A stretch of 64,000 nucleotides of DNA, taken from positions 102,809 through 166,808 of the forward strand of contig NZ_JNVM01000033.1 in the NCBI RefSeq assembly GCF_000722545.1. Direction: 5' to 3'. The stretch is from Paenibacillus tyrphae (lineage in GTDB: Bacteria > Bacillota > Bacilli > Paenibacillales > NBRC-103111). The stretch's first letter is position 1. The number at the start of each line of letters is the position of its first letter. Shown here piece by piece: positions 7,885 to 17,205 of the stretch. A program made the translations under genes and the position numbers. The notes beneath the pieces are model-generated. The model did not search any database. It saw only the letters and a program-made list of their open reading frames with translations, and was not told where the DNA came from.

Positions 7885-10800
7885 CTAAGCTTTTAGAGCG
7901 ACCCGGAGCGTCTTGATCTCGTACGGCTTCATGAACAGCCTGACCTCATGCGGACCGTGCTCCACCGCTTGCGGCTGCTCCTCCATCAGGTTCGTCTCTT
8001 CCACGGAGACGAACTCCCCGATCCGCGCATCCGCGCAAAACCGGACGTCTCCCCGAATGCCGCCGTACTCGTACAAACGGACGATGAACGTCTCGTCGTC
8101 TTCGGCTTTTTTGACCGTATCGATCATGACGTGATAGCCATCGACGCGGAACAGCCCCAACTGCTCTGGAAGGCCGTCCGTATGCGCCGCTCCGGCCAAC
8201 TGCACCGGAAGCAGCGGCAGGTTGAGCTCGCACGCCTGACGGTGCGTGTCCGCCTCCAGCCAACCGTTTTTATGTGGATAAAGCGAATAAGTAAATTCGT
8301 GCAGCCCCTGATCGGCTTCCGGATCTGGCGATACCGCCGACTTGATAAGGCTTAGACGCAGCACATGATTGCGGATATCGTGGCCGTACTTGCAATCGTT
8401 CAACAAGCTGACGCCGTAGCCTCCCTCGGACAGATCAACCCAGCGCTGCGCCACCGATTCGAACCGGGCCCAATCCCAGCTCGTGTTCCAGTGCGTCGGC
8501 CGTTCGACGTTGCCGAACTGAATCTCGTATGTTGCCTTCGTCGACCGCACATCAACCGGGAATGCCGCCTTGAGCAGGTGCTGCTTCTCGCGCCAATCGA
8601 CCCGGGTGCAAAAATCGATGCGCGGATGGTCGCGGTACAGCGTCATTTTCTGCTCAATGACAGAGCGGTGGTAACGCCATACGAGCTTAAGCACGGCCCG
8701 CAGCGGCCCCTGCTCCTCCACGACGGCTTCGGTCAGCTCATCGACGATCCAGCTCTTCTCTTGATAGTAGATGTCGATATCCCAGGCGTCGTGCGCCATC
8801 GGTTTATCCTCGAACACCTGCAGCACGTTGGCCGCTTCGCCCGGCTTGAGCACTTCCCGCGCGTTCCTCTTATCGTACAACGATACGATCTGGCCGCTGC
8901 CGTTAAGCTCAATCCGATAAAAAGGCGTCTCCAGCAGCCGTTCGCCGATGCTCCACACGTCGCTGCTTGCCGCCGGAGCGCTGTTCGTATTTTTGCCAAC
9001 GATGGTCGTATAGCCTAATGCCGGAACGTTCGGCGTATGAACGAGCATCGAGACAGCCTGTCCGTCGGCACCGCGAACAAGCTGACTTTCCAGCGCTTCG
9101 CCGCTTGGCGAGAACCATGCGAACTGCTCGGCAGACGCAGGGAGGGCGTCCGAAGGAATTTCCACAAGCGCCGACCGTTCCCAGCCTAACGGGTTGATCA
9201 CCCGATAACCGACAACCTCCTCCGCCGCAGCTCCGTCTTGTCCACGACCGCCTGCGATCGCCTGAGTGCCTTGCTCCAAAGCCGCGATCGCCAATTGCTC
9301 CGCTTCCGCGTACTCTTCGCGGCTATCCTCGTATACTTCGCCGATCGAGGAGCCCGGGATAATATCGTGGAACTGGTTGCGGAGCGTAATGATCCAGCTC
9401 TTCCGCAGCGTTTCAACCGGATACGCATGGCTGCCGTTCAGCAGCATCGCAAGGCTGTTGACGAATTCCGCTTGGTGCAGCAGCGCCTCCATCCGGCGGT
9501 TCATCCGCTTGTTGTAGGCTTGCGACGTATACGTGCCGCGGTGGTATTCCAGGTATAGCTCCCCATCCCATAACGGCAGCCGCGGGTGATCGGATACCCG
9601 GTCATCGAGTGCCTCGAAAAACTCCTCCACCCGGCCTTGACGCACCTGCGGCATCGCCGGCATGTCCTCAAAGCGCCGCACCGCCTCCAGCATGTCGCGC
9701 GTCGGCCCTCCGCCTCCGTCGCCCCATCCGTAGGCGAGCAGCAGTTGGTCGTTTAGTTCCTTTTGCCGGTAGTTGTCCCATAGCCCCTGCACGCTGGACG
9801 CGGTCACGTTGCCGTTGTAGGTGTAGTACCAGCTGCCGTCGTTGTTGGGCGTCGTAATAAAATGGGTCAGCAGCTCCGTACCGTCGATGCCCCGCCAATG
9901 GAACGTATCGTGCGGGAAGCGATTATATTGGCTCCAGCTGATTTTGGTGGTCATAAAGTAATCGATGCCGGCCTTCTTCAAAATTTGCGGCAGCGCCCAA
10001 CTGTAGCCGAACACGTCGGGCAGCCACAAAATCCGGTTGTCCACGCCGAATTCTTCGCGGAAAAACCGCTTTCCGTACAGCAGCTGTCGGACAAGCGATT
10101 CGCCGGAAGGAATGTTGCAATCCGACTCCAGCCACATCGCTCCGGACGCTTCCCAGCGGTTCTCTGCCACGCGCTGTTTGATTTTCTCATAGATCGCCGG
10201 GTAGTCTTCCTTCAAATAAGCGTAAAGCTGCGGCTGGGATTGGAAAAAAATATATTCCGGATAGCGGTCCATCAGCTGCAGCACGGTCGACCAAGAGCGG
10301 GCGGATTTCTCGCGCGTATGCTTCAATCTCCACAGCCAAGCGACGTCGATATGGCAGTGTCCGACCGCCGTCACCTGCGGCCGCACCCCACGCGGCAGCT
10401 CTTCCAGCCGCTGCTTGAGCAGCGCCAAAGCCTGTTCCGTAGCAGCGTAAAAAGCGTCCGAGCCCGGCGCGCGCCAATCCAGCAGTTGGAACGCATCGTC
10501 GAGCGCCGACAGCATGCCGTGCTTCTCGCTGCTGCGGTCCTCCAGGCAGCGCACCGCTTGCAGTACATGCAGCGCCGTATAATACAAGTCGTCCGTGGCC
10601 GGGTCGAGCCAAGCGAGGTCCAGCTCGTCGATCCGGTGGTCGAACGGCTGATGTCCTGCATCCGGCGGCGTCAAGCCGCTCCAGGCTTGAATGATCAGCT
10701 CCGTGCCGCCCTTATTGACTGCTTCAGCCGGGATAAACAGCTCTCCATGGTTCCGATCCAACGCCTGCGCTGGCTCCCCGTCCAAATAAGCGAGCGCCTC

Positions 10801-11088
10801 GTATCCGCTGCAATTGCCTCCGCCTGTGTTGCCGAGCCGGATCAGGCCTACGACGTCCCGATCCTTCCATGCCTCCGGGAACGTTAGCGCGCCCACGAAC
10901 CAAGCGGTCTGGTCGCGTCCTCCCCAGCGGATGCCGACCGATACAAGTGTTCCGGCTTGCTCCCGGGCCTCCTGCGGGGAAGCGGCCTGCTCCACAATGC
11001 GAATGCCGGTCAACGGCAACCGATCCCGGTATCTGGCGTGCGCCAATTCGTTGATGCGGCGCTCTAGCTTTTCTTGTACGAATCTCAT
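7885..11088 (-). CDS. Alpha-mannosidase, glycoside hydrolase family 38
   Basis: The 1067-residue cytosolic enzyme should remove alpha-linked mannose from oligosaccharides. The GH38 metal-binding start HCHIDVAW is at residues 244-251, and the nucleophile Asp358 sits in LWLPDVFGYS. The central three-helix region is followed by a long beta-rich C-terminal domain, giving the full family length. No signal peptide is present. The ATG at 11088 follows an AGGAG-type site (AAAAGGAGAACGGAC). The next gene upstream on the same strand is a GntR/LacI-hybrid regulator that probably controls it; the two upstream regions share short motifs. Confidence 0.92.
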   Translation of the reverse strand: MRFVQEKLERRINELAHARYRDRLPLTGIRIVEQAASPQEAREQAGTLVSVGIRWGGRDQTAWFVGALTFPEAWKDRDVVGLIRLGNTGGGNCSGYEALAYLDGEPAQALDRNHGELFIPAEAVNKGGTELIIQAWSGLTPPDAGHQPFDHRIDELDLAWLDPATDDLYYTALHVLQAVRCLEDRSSEKHGMLSALDDAFQLLDWRAPGSDAFYAATEQALALLKQRLEELPRGVRPQVTAVGHCHIDVAWLWRLKHTREKSARSWSTVLQLMDRYPEYIFFQSQPQLYAYLKEDYPAIYEKIKQRVAENRWEASGAMWLESDCNIPSGESLVRQLLYGKRFFREEFGVDNRILWLPDVFGYSWALPQILKKAGIDYFMTTKISWSQYNRFPHDTFHWRGIDGTELLTHFITTPNNDGSWYYTYNGNVTASSVQGLWDNYRQKELNDQLLLAYGWGDGGGGPTRDMLEAVRRFEDMPAMPQVRQGRVEEFFEALDDRVSDHPRLPLWDGELYLEYHRGTYTSQAYNKRMNRRMEALLHQAEFVNSLAMLLNGSHAYPVETLRKSWIITLRNQFHDIIPGSSIGEVYEDSREEYAEAEQLAIAALEQGTQAIAGGRGQDGAAAEEVVGYRVINPLGWERSALVEIPSDALPASAEQFAWFSPSGEALESQLVRGADGQAVSMLVHTPNVPALGYTTIVGKNTNSAPAASSDVWSIGERLLETPFYRIELNGSGQIVSLYDKRNAREVLKPGEAANVLQVFEDKPMAHDAWDIDIYYQEKSWIVDELTEAVVEEQGPLRAVLKLVWRYHRSVIEQKMTLYRDHPRIDFCTRVDWREKQHLLKAAFPVDVRSTKATYEIQFGNVERPTHWNTSWDWARFESVAQRWVDLSEGGYGVSLLNDCKYGHDIRNHVLRLSLIKSAVSPDPEADQGLHEFTYSLYPHKNGWLEADTHRQACELNLPLLPVQLAGAAHTDGLPEQLGLFRVDGYHVMIDTVKKAEDDETFIVRLYEYGGIRGDVRFCADARIGEFVSVEETNLMEEQPQAVEHGPHEVRLFMKPYEIKTLRVALKA

Positions 11089-11192
11089 GTCCGTTCTCCT
11101 TTTCTATCGCTAAGATATACTTTCAATGTACGATATATCAAATATATTATCAATATGCATATTTGCTATAAAATTTAAATTGTACACACGGC

Positions 11193-11226
11193 AAAAAGCC
11201 CCCGCCAAGCATGCATCTTGGCGGGG
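11193..11226 (-). terminator. Terminator after the GntR regulator gene
   Basis: A 10-base perfect stem, CCCCGCCAAG with CTTGGCGGGG (loop 11210-11216), is followed on the minus strand by TTTTT. It ends transcription of the 11315-12505 gene and separates it from the mannosidase gene. Confidence 0.85.
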
Positions 11227-11314
11227 ACTTGCAAACACTGCATGATGGGGAGGACAGCAAGAGCTAAAAAAGGTCCGCTCCCACTACGCAATCTGCCACC
11301 AAACTTGCTGAAAG

Positions 11315-12505
11315 TTAGGAAAGCTTTACGGGTCCAGTCGATCCTCTTACGACAAGTTCGGGTCTTAAGATAATTTTCGTGTACTGCCCGTTGTCCTTGT
11401 CTTTGTCCTGCGGGCGGTCCAGCAGTCGGATCAAAATTTCCGCCGCTTTGCTTCCGATCTCCCCTTCCGATTGGGCAACGTGCGTATACCGCCCGGGCTC
11501 TTCCAGCCCTGGAGAAGGATCGTCGAACGTCAGGATGGACAGATCGTCGGGCGCACGAAGCCCGAGCTGCCGGGCCAGAATCGCCAGATGAATGCCGAGC
11601 TTCGCGTTTAGCGCGATATAAGCCGTGGCCGATTGGCTCTGCAAATGCCGGTACAGCGGGTGCCGCTCGTCCAGCCGGAAGTCGTCGATCCGAAAGTCCG
11701 TCAAGATCAGCGAAGGATCGATCATCGCGCCTTGCTCTTTCAGCGCCTCCATGTACCCGGCGATACGTTCGTCTACGGATACCGTCGGCAGCGGCGAGTC
11801 CGAGCAGATGGCAATTCTCCGGTGCCCAAGCTCCCACAGATGCGACACGGCCAATTTGGCGCCAAGCGCGCTGTCCGAGCAAACGAAATTCGTCTCCACT
11901 CCGGGCAAGTAGCGGTCGATCAATACGAACGGAAACTTGTTCATTTTGAGCGCCAATATTTCTTCGTTATACGTCTCCGCATCGACCGGGAAAATAATCA
12001 AGCCGGCCGCTCCCATGCGGGTCAGCTCGACGATCGCTTCCCGCTCCCTCTCCTTCGAATTATGCGTCAGGACAGTAGCCAGATAATAGCCGGTATCGTT
12101 CAGCGCGTTCACGATTCCCTGCACCAGCCGCAGCGCAAAATAATCGTCCATCGACGGAATGAGAAGACCGACCATTCTGCGCACTCCGGCCTCGGGCCGA
12201 TCGATAGGGGAACCGGTCGCAACGCTCTGTACTCCTTTCTTGGCCTGTAAATCGCCCGCTTGAGGGCTGATCGAAGTGCCCTCTCCGCTGCCGACGAAGC
12301 TGCCGCGTCCGGGAATGCGGTAAATCCAGCCGTCCTTGGCGAGCTGGGCAAGTGCATTAGCTACCGTAATCCGGCTGACGTTGAACCTCGCGATCAGCTC
12401 CTTCTCGGAAGGAATCCTGTCCCCGTCGATCAGTTTGCCGGAGGAGATGAGCTGCTTGAAGTGTTCCTGAATTTGCACGTACAAGGGCTGTCTTTCGCTC
12501 TGCAT
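11315..12505 (-). CDS. GntR-family transcriptional regulator with LacI-type sensor domain (AraR-like)
   Basis: The 396-residue protein has an N-terminal GntR winged helix (residues 5-72: YVQIQEHFKQLISSG, PSEKELIARFNVSRITV, GRGSFVG). A periplasmic-binding-protein-like sugar sensor follows from about residue 105 (VGLLIPSMDDYF, LIIFPVDAE, PFVLIDRYLPG, LSILTFDDPSPG), the arrangement of AraR. It should be a sugar-responsive repressor. Its place directly upstream of the GH38 mannosidase on the same strand suggests that it senses a mannoside or its breakdown product. A terminator lies between the two genes, so they are separate units. Confidence 0.88.
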   Translation of the reverse strand: MQSERQPLYVQIQEHFKQLISSGKLIDGDRIPSEKELIARFNVSRITVANALAQLAKDGWIYRIPGRGSFVGSGEGTSISPQAGDLQAKKGVQSVATGSPIDRPEAGVRRMVGLLIPSMDDYFALRLVQGIVNALNDTGYYLATVLTHNSKEREREAIVELTRMGAAGLIIFPVDAETYNEEILALKMNKFPFVLIDRYLPGVETNFVCSDSALGAKLAVSHLWELGHRRIAICSDSPLPTVSVDERIAGYMEALKEQGAMIDPSLILTDFRIDDFRLDERHPLYRHLQSQSATAYIALNAKLGIHLAILARQLGLRAPDDLSILTFDDPSPGLEEPGRYTHVAQSEGEIGSKAAEILIRLLDRPQDKDKDNGQYTKIILRPELVVRGSTGPVKLS

Positions 12506-12746
12506 GCGTCACGACCTCTGCTATCGATAATATCATTATGTCAATTATATCAAATCTCTCAAACGCATGACAAATCAGAGGAGGCACCTCCGACAGACAA
12601 ATCATCCCCTTTTAAAATGAACTTCATCAACTGCGACGTCCCGATCATCTAAACTGTTCTGTCATCAAAGGCGGATCCTCTCCAATCCATTCGTATGCAG
12701 AATACGACTTACCACAGATAAATTCAAGTTAGTTGGCGGACAGCAC

Positions 12747-12772
12747 AAAAAAGCGGGACCCTAAGGCCCCGC
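12747..12772 (-). terminator. Terminator of the metNPQ operon
   Basis: The minus strand reads GCGGGGCC-TTAG-GGTCCCGC and then TTTTTT. It lies just after the metQ stop at 12791. The remainder of 12506-12790 has no gene. Confidence 0.85.
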
Positions 12773-12790
12773 TCAGCTTACCGCTATCGC

Positions 12791-13642
12791 TTATTTAAAC
12801 GCAGGCACGACTGCGCCTTTGTACTTGTCTTCAATAAACTTCTTCACGTCTTCGGACGTGAGTGCTTTAGCCAGCTTCTGCATCGCGTCGGAATCTTTGT
12901 TGTCCGGACGGGATACGAGAATGTTGACGTACGGGGAATCGTTCGATTCGATGAACAGCGCATCCTTCGTCGGTACAAGCTTCGCTTCGAGCGCGTAGTT
13001 CGTGTTGATGAGCGCCAGATCGACTTCACCCAATGTACGCGGCAGCATAGCGGCTTCCAGCTCTTTGATCTTCAGGTTTTTCTTGTTTTCGACGACGTCT
13101 CTGACCGTTCCTTTGACACCAACGCCTTCTTTGAGCTTGATCAGGTTGTTTTTCTCCAGCAGCGCGAGCGCGCGGCCGCCGTTGGACGGATCGCTCGGAA
13201 TTGCAACGGTTGCGCCGTCTTTCAGCTCGTCGATCTTTTTAATTTTTTGCGAGTAGCCGCCGAACGGTTCGATATGAACGCCAGTCACGGTAACGAGATT
13301 CATGTTTTTGTCTTTATTGAATTGCTCCAGGTACGGCGTATGCTGGAAGAAGTTCGCATCCAGCTGCTTCTCGAACACCTGTACGTTCGGCTGCACGTAA
13401 TCCGTGAATTCTTTTACTTCCAGGTTGACGCCTTGTTCTTTCAGCTTCGCTTTAACGGAATTCAAAATTTCCGCATGCGGCGAGGCGCTAGCGCCGACCT
13501 TCAGCGTCACTTCTTTTTTCTCGGGAGCCGGCGTCGCCCCTCCGGTTTGCGAAGCTGCCGATTCCGGAGCGGGTTTGCTGCCGCAAGCAGCTAGCGAGAA
13601 GGCCATTACGACGGACAATGCGGTAATCATCATTTTTTTCAT
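12791..13642 (-). CDS. metQ: Methionine ABC transporter substrate-binding lipoprotein MetQ
   Basis: This is a 283-residue NlpA/MetQ lipoprotein. It has a signal peptide MKKMMITALSVV ending in lipobox LAAC, then a short Thr/Pro linker and the NlpA fold (TLKVGASASPHAEIL, QHTPYLEQFN, ALINTNYA). It captures D- or L-methionine outside the membrane for the MetNP importer. The start at 13642 has a GGTGGAGGA ribosome site; a further upstream ATG would precede the signal peptide without a site. It is the last gene of the riboswitch-controlled operon. Confidence 0.93.
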   Translation of the reverse strand: MKKMMITALSVVMAFSLAACGSKPAPESAASQTGGATPAPEKKEVTLKVGASASPHAEILNSVKAKLKEQGVNLEVKEFTDYVQPNVQVFEKQLDANFFQHTPYLEQFNKDKNMNLVTVTGVHIEPFGGYSQKIKKIDELKDGATVAIPSDPSNGGRALALLEKNNLIKLKEGVGVKGTVRDVVENKKNLKIKELEAAMLPRTLGEVDLALINTNYALEAKLVPTKDALFIESNDSPYVNILVSRPDNKDSDAMQKLAKALTSEDVKKFIEDKYKGAVVPAFK

Positions 13643-13702
13643 AGTAAGATTCCTCCACCTTTTTGTATAGTATAGTATCAATTCCTTTGTATATAAAAAT
13701 CC

Positions 13703-14365
13703 TTATTTCCGCTGAAACTTCCGGACAAGCCGGTCGCCCAGCGACTGCAGGATTTGAACCAGCACGAGCAGGAGAAGCACGGTAACGATCATCACGACCG
13801 TTTGGAAACGCTGATAGCCGAAACGGATCGCCAGGTCGCCCAGACCGCCGCCCCCGATGACCCCCGACATGGCCGTATACGATACGAGCGTAACCGCCGT
13901 AATCGTCGCCCCGGCGATCAAGCCCGGACGTGCTTCAGGCAGCATAACCCGCGACACGATCTGCCAATACGTCGCGCCCATCGATTGCGCGGCTTCCACG
14001 ACGCCGCGGTCCACCTCGCGCAGCGACGTCTCCACCAGACGGGCGAAGAACGGAGCCGCGGCAATGACCAGCGGCGGGATCGAGCCCGATACCCCGAGGG
14101 ACGTGCCGACGACCAGTCTGGTGAAGGGGATCAGCATAATCATTAGAATCACGAACGGCACGGAGCGCAGCACGTTGACCACGAGCGACAGCAGCGCGTA
14201 CACTACAGGCTGCCCAAGAAGCTGTCCCCGCGAAGTTACGAAGAGGATGATGCCGAGCGGCAGTCCGATCAGCACGGTAAACACCATGGACAGACCAAGC
14301 ATCGTCAACGTGTCGTAGGTCGCCTCTCCGATCGCTCCCCAATCCAGATTAAGCAGTTCATCCAT
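13703..14365 (-). CDS. metP: Methionine ABC transporter permease MetP (MetI)
   Basis: The 220-residue integral membrane protein has about five hydrophobic helices and the binding-protein-dependent transport signature EAAQSMGATYWQIVSRVMLP, which contacts the ATPase. Length and motif match MetI/MetP. Its start overlaps the end of metN by 8 bases, and 60 bases separate it from metQ. Confidence 0.93.
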   Translation of the reverse strand: MDELLNLDWGAIGEATYDTLTMLGLSMVFTVLIGLPLGIILFVTSRGQLLGQPVVYALLSLVVNVLRSVPFVILMIMLIPFTRLVVGTSLGVSGSIPPLVIAAAPFFARLVETSLREVDRGVVEAAQSMGATYWQIVSRVMLPEARPGLIAGATITAVTLVSYTAMSGVIGGGGLGDLAIRFGYQRFQTVVMIVTVLLLLVLVQILQSLGDRLVRKFQRK

Positions 14366-15380
14366 GCTGAATCACCTCCACATCCAATCCGCGGCCTCGC
14401 AGCAGAGCGATAGCCTGCTCCGCGCCGCCTTCCTGCCCCTGCAGCTCTACGACAAGCTGTCCGTAAGGGGTATCCTTGAGCTTCGATACCGTCCCTTGCA
14501 GGATAACGAACGGCACGTTCGTCTCGCGCATCGTTTCGTACAATACCGGCTGGTACGTCTGTTCGCCGATGTAAGTCACCCGGACAAGCGTCCGATTGCC
14601 TGCCGCTGCGTTCCCGGAAGTCTCCAGTCCGATCGCAGCCACATCGGAAACTTGAGCGACGAACTCCCTGGTCGTCCCATGCTGCGGCTTCAGGAACACG
14701 TCGGTCACCGGTCCCTCTTCCACGATCTCTCCGCCGTCAATGACCGCCACACGGTCGCAAATCGTGCGAATCACGTTCATCTCGTGCGTAATCAGGACGA
14801 TCGTAATGCCGAGCTGCCGGTTAATATCCAGCAGCAGCGACAAAATCGCGCCGGTCGTCTGCGGATCGAGCGCCGACGTCGCCTCGTCGCACAGCAGCAC
14901 CTTCGGATTCGTCGCCAGCGCGCGGGCGATACCGACCCGCTGCTTTTGGCCGCCTGACAGCTGCGCCGGATATTTGCTTCCGTGGCCGATTAATCCGACG
15001 AGTCCGATCAGCTCCTCCACTCTGCGGGCGATCTGTTCCTTCGGCAGCTTGGCGAGCCGCAAAGGGAATGCAATATTATCGACTACCGTCGCGGACGACA
15101 GCAGGTTAAAATGCTGAAAAATCATCCCGATCGAGCGCCGCTCCAATTGCAGCTTGCCGGCGCCCAGCTTCGTCATCTCGACGCCATCCACGACGACTTC
15201 CCCGGCTGTCGGGCGCTCCAGCATGTTGATCGTCCGGATCAACGTGCTTTTGCCTGCCCCCGAATGGCCGATGATGCCGAAGATCTCGCCTTTGCGGATC
15301 GTCAAATCGATATTCCGCAGCGCCGTAACCTGTCTGCCCCCGACATCGTAGTTTTTCGTAACGCCTTTCAAATGAATCAA
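14358..15380 (-). CDS. metN: Methionine ABC transporter ATP-binding protein MetN
   Basis: The 340-residue ATPase has Walker A GHSGAGKST (residues 38-46), signature LSGGQKQRVGIARAL, Walker B VLLCDEATSALD and a C-terminal NIL (ACT-like) domain (TLVRVTYIGEQTYQPVL onward) that binds methionine and inhibits transport. It is the first gene after the SAM riboswitch, which should stop transcription when S-adenosylmethionine is plentiful. Confidence 0.95.
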   Translation of the reverse strand: MIHLKGVTKNYDVGGRQVTALRNIDLTIRKGEIFGIIGHSGAGKSTLIRTINMLERPTAGEVVVDGVEMTKLGAGKLQLERRSIGMIFQHFNLLSSATVVDNIAFPLRLAKLPKEQIARRVEELIGLVGLIGHGSKYPAQLSGGQKQRVGIARALATNPKVLLCDEATSALDPQTTGAILSLLLDINRQLGITIVLITHEMNVIRTICDRVAVIDGGEIVEEGPVTDVFLKPQHGTTREFVAQVSDVAAIGLETSGNAAAGNRTLVRVTYIGEQTYQPVLYETMRETNVPFVILQGTVSKLKDTPYGQLVVELQGQEGGAEQAIALLRGRGLDVEVIQHG

Positions 15381-15441
15381 ATCGTCTTCCTCCCCGGAAT
15401 AAAAGACCCTTTTTCAGTCAAACGGGCGCGTTCGCTTACGC

Positions 15442-15472
15442 AAAAAAACCCTGCACGACGAGGTACAGGGTT
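15442..15472 (-). terminator. Riboswitch expression-platform terminator
   Basis: The minus strand reads AACCCTGTAC-CTCGTC-GTGCAGGGTT followed by seven T. It lies between the SAM aptamer and metN and is the regulated terminator of the S-box. Confidence 0.88.
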
Positions 15473-15491
15473 AGCGGTTTAACTCATGTCC

Positions 15492-15624
15492 CTCTCATCT
15501 GCCAGAACCTTGTTTCGGTTCTGGAGGAATTGGCACCTGATTTCCTACAGCTCTGAATTTCCGAACTGTTAAGGAACGGTTGCCGGGCTTCATCGGGCCT
15601 TTTCCCTCCGCCTCTCTTGATAAG
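15492..15624 (-). promoter_or_regulatory. SAM-I (S-box) riboswitch upstream of metNPQ
   Basis: Read on the minus strand the region has all S-box hallmarks in order: CTTATCAAGAGAGGCGGAGG, GGCCCGATGAAGCCCGGCAACC split over two helices, AGGTGCCAATTCC, and the closing GGCAGATGAGAG. A terminator hairpin follows. Binding of S-adenosylmethionine should favour termination and lower methionine uptake. The whole leader fills most of the 385-base gap before metN. Confidence 0.96.
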
Positions 15625-15765
15625 AAGTGCTTCTATGAAATTAAATGAACTTTTCGATCCAATGGTATGAAACGTTGTTAGTGTACAAAATTATTCATGT
15701 AAAGTCAATAAGAACATTCGGAATTTCCGCTTGTTAAATTATTGTAGCCCGCGAAGCTCCAGGCT

Positions 15766-17205
15766 TTACACGTTCAGAGGCAGCTCCAGGCGAAAAACAA
15801 ACCGCCCCTGCTCGTGCCGGAACGCCAGCCGTCCTCCGTGCAGCTCGGCAATGTTGCGCGCGATCGACAGCCCGAGTCCTGTGCCGTCGGGCAACGGATC
15901 TCCCGTCCGCGATTCGTCCGCCTTATAGAACCGCTCGAACAGCAACTCCTCCTGCGCTTTCGTAATCGGCCGGCCTTCGTTCTCGAATTCGATGACCGCT
16001 CGCTTCGGGTAGGCCGATAACGTCACGGTCACCCGGCCGGGGGCGACGGAATATTTAACGGCGTTCATCAACAGATTATCCAGCGCGCGAACGAGCTTTT
16101 CCGCATCGGCAACAACATACAGCGGGGCTTGCGGGAGCCGGGATTCGATGGCAATCTGACGCTGCTCCGCAATCGGCTCGAATTCGCTGACCAATTGCTC
16201 CAGCAAATGGTGAATGTCGATCTCGCGCCGTTCCAGCTTCGCCTCCCCCCCGGAGAGCCGGGTGTATTCGAATAAGTCGTCGATCAGCTTCTTAAGCTGA
16301 TTGGCTTTATTGTAAGCGCTCGTCAGATACCGTTCCCGCTCAGGGGCATTCGTTTGCGCAGGATTCATCAACAGGTTCAAATACCCAATGACGCTTGTTA
16401 GCGGAGTCCGCAGATCGTGGGAGACGTTCGTGATCAAGTCCATCTTCGACTTTTCCAGACGCCGCTCCTTCTCCTGCTGCCTGGCCAACTGCTCCGCCAT
16501 GGAATTGATATTGGCCGCAACCAAGCCAAGCTCGTCCCGGCTGTTCGTCGCCAGCCGTACGGACAGCTCGCCGTGGGCGATTTCGTTCAACCCGCGATTG
16601 ATGTGGCGAATCTGCCTCATTTTGCGCCAGGTCAGAGCATAGAAGAACAGCACGAACAGGGCGATAAACAGTAAAAATTTGAACATTTCGTTAATCTCGT
16701 ACGCATTCCCCGGCTGCGGAACCAGCTTGCTGGAAACGATCAAATAGACAGCCTGGTCCCGATAGTGCGCCGGCAGCACCGCCGTATACGCCGCGCCCGG
16801 CTGCCTGTTGTTCGCCTGTTTGGCCGACATCAGCAGCTCGTACAAGCTCAGCTTGCTTTCCGGAGCTTCGGAAGAGCGAAAAAGCACACGTCCGGACTCG
16901 TCCGTTACGTATGCTCTCAGCTTGCCTCCTTCTCCGGCCTGATCCACTAGCGAAGCCGCCGTCCGTTCGTCCGAGTCCGGCCCGCTCAAGGCCGCCCATT
17001 CCTTGTCGAGCTTATCCAGCCGTTCGTTCACCGTCCTTCGGATCGAATCGTAATTGTCCGAATCGTTCGGCTGAATTTCCCGGTAACCCCATTCCAATAA
17101 AGTCGAGGTCAGCGTGCTCAGCACAAGGCATCCGACGAAGGTCAGCATCAGCTTTACGCGAAGCGTGACGGAAAACGGCTGTTTCAGCAAACGCACCTTA
17201 CTCAA
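15766..17205 (-). CDS. Sensor histidine kinase (HAMP, HisKA, HATPase)
   Basis: The 479-residue membrane kinase has a first membrane helix at about 15-35, an extracytoplasmic domain to about 170 and a second helix (FLLFIALFVLFFYAL). HAMP follows, then the H-box DLITNVSHDLRTPL with the phospho-accepting His, and N, G1 and G2 ATP-binding boxes (LLMNAVKYS, GTGLGLSI). It starts at TTG 17205, overlapping the end of the response-regulator gene by 8 bases. It is the last gene of a four-gene operon with a methyltransferase and a DedA protein. The stimulus is unknown; a membrane or envelope signal is a reasonable guess from its partners. Confidence 0.9.
   Translation of the reverse strand: MSKVRLLKQPFSVTLRVKLMLTFVGCLVLSTLTSTLLEWGYREIQPNDSDNYDSIRRTVNERLDKLDKEWAALSGPDSDERTAASLVDQAGEGGKLRAYVTDESGRVLFRSSEAPESKLSLYELLMSAKQANNRQPGAAYTAVLPAHYRDQAVYLIVSSKLVPQPGNAYEINEMFKFLLFIALFVLFFYALTWRKMRQIRHINRGLNEIAHGELSVRLATNSRDELGLVAANINSMAEQLARQQEKERRLEKSKMDLITNVSHDLRTPLTSVIGYLNLLMNPAQTNAPERERYLTSAYNKANQLKKLIDDLFEYTRLSGGEAKLERREIDIHHLLEQLVSEFEPIAEQRQIAIESRLPQAPLYVVADAEKLVRALDNLLMNAVKYSVAPGRVTVTLSAYPKRAVIEFENEGRPITKAQEELLFERFYKADESRTGDPLPDGTGLGLSIARNIAELHGGRLAFRHEQGRFVFRLELPLNV

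Noticed and set aside
9862..10887. 341-codon frame antisense to the mannosidase gene
   Set aside because: Antisense shadow of a long GC-rich gene; composition is Arg/Gln/His-rich, with no start signal and no family match.
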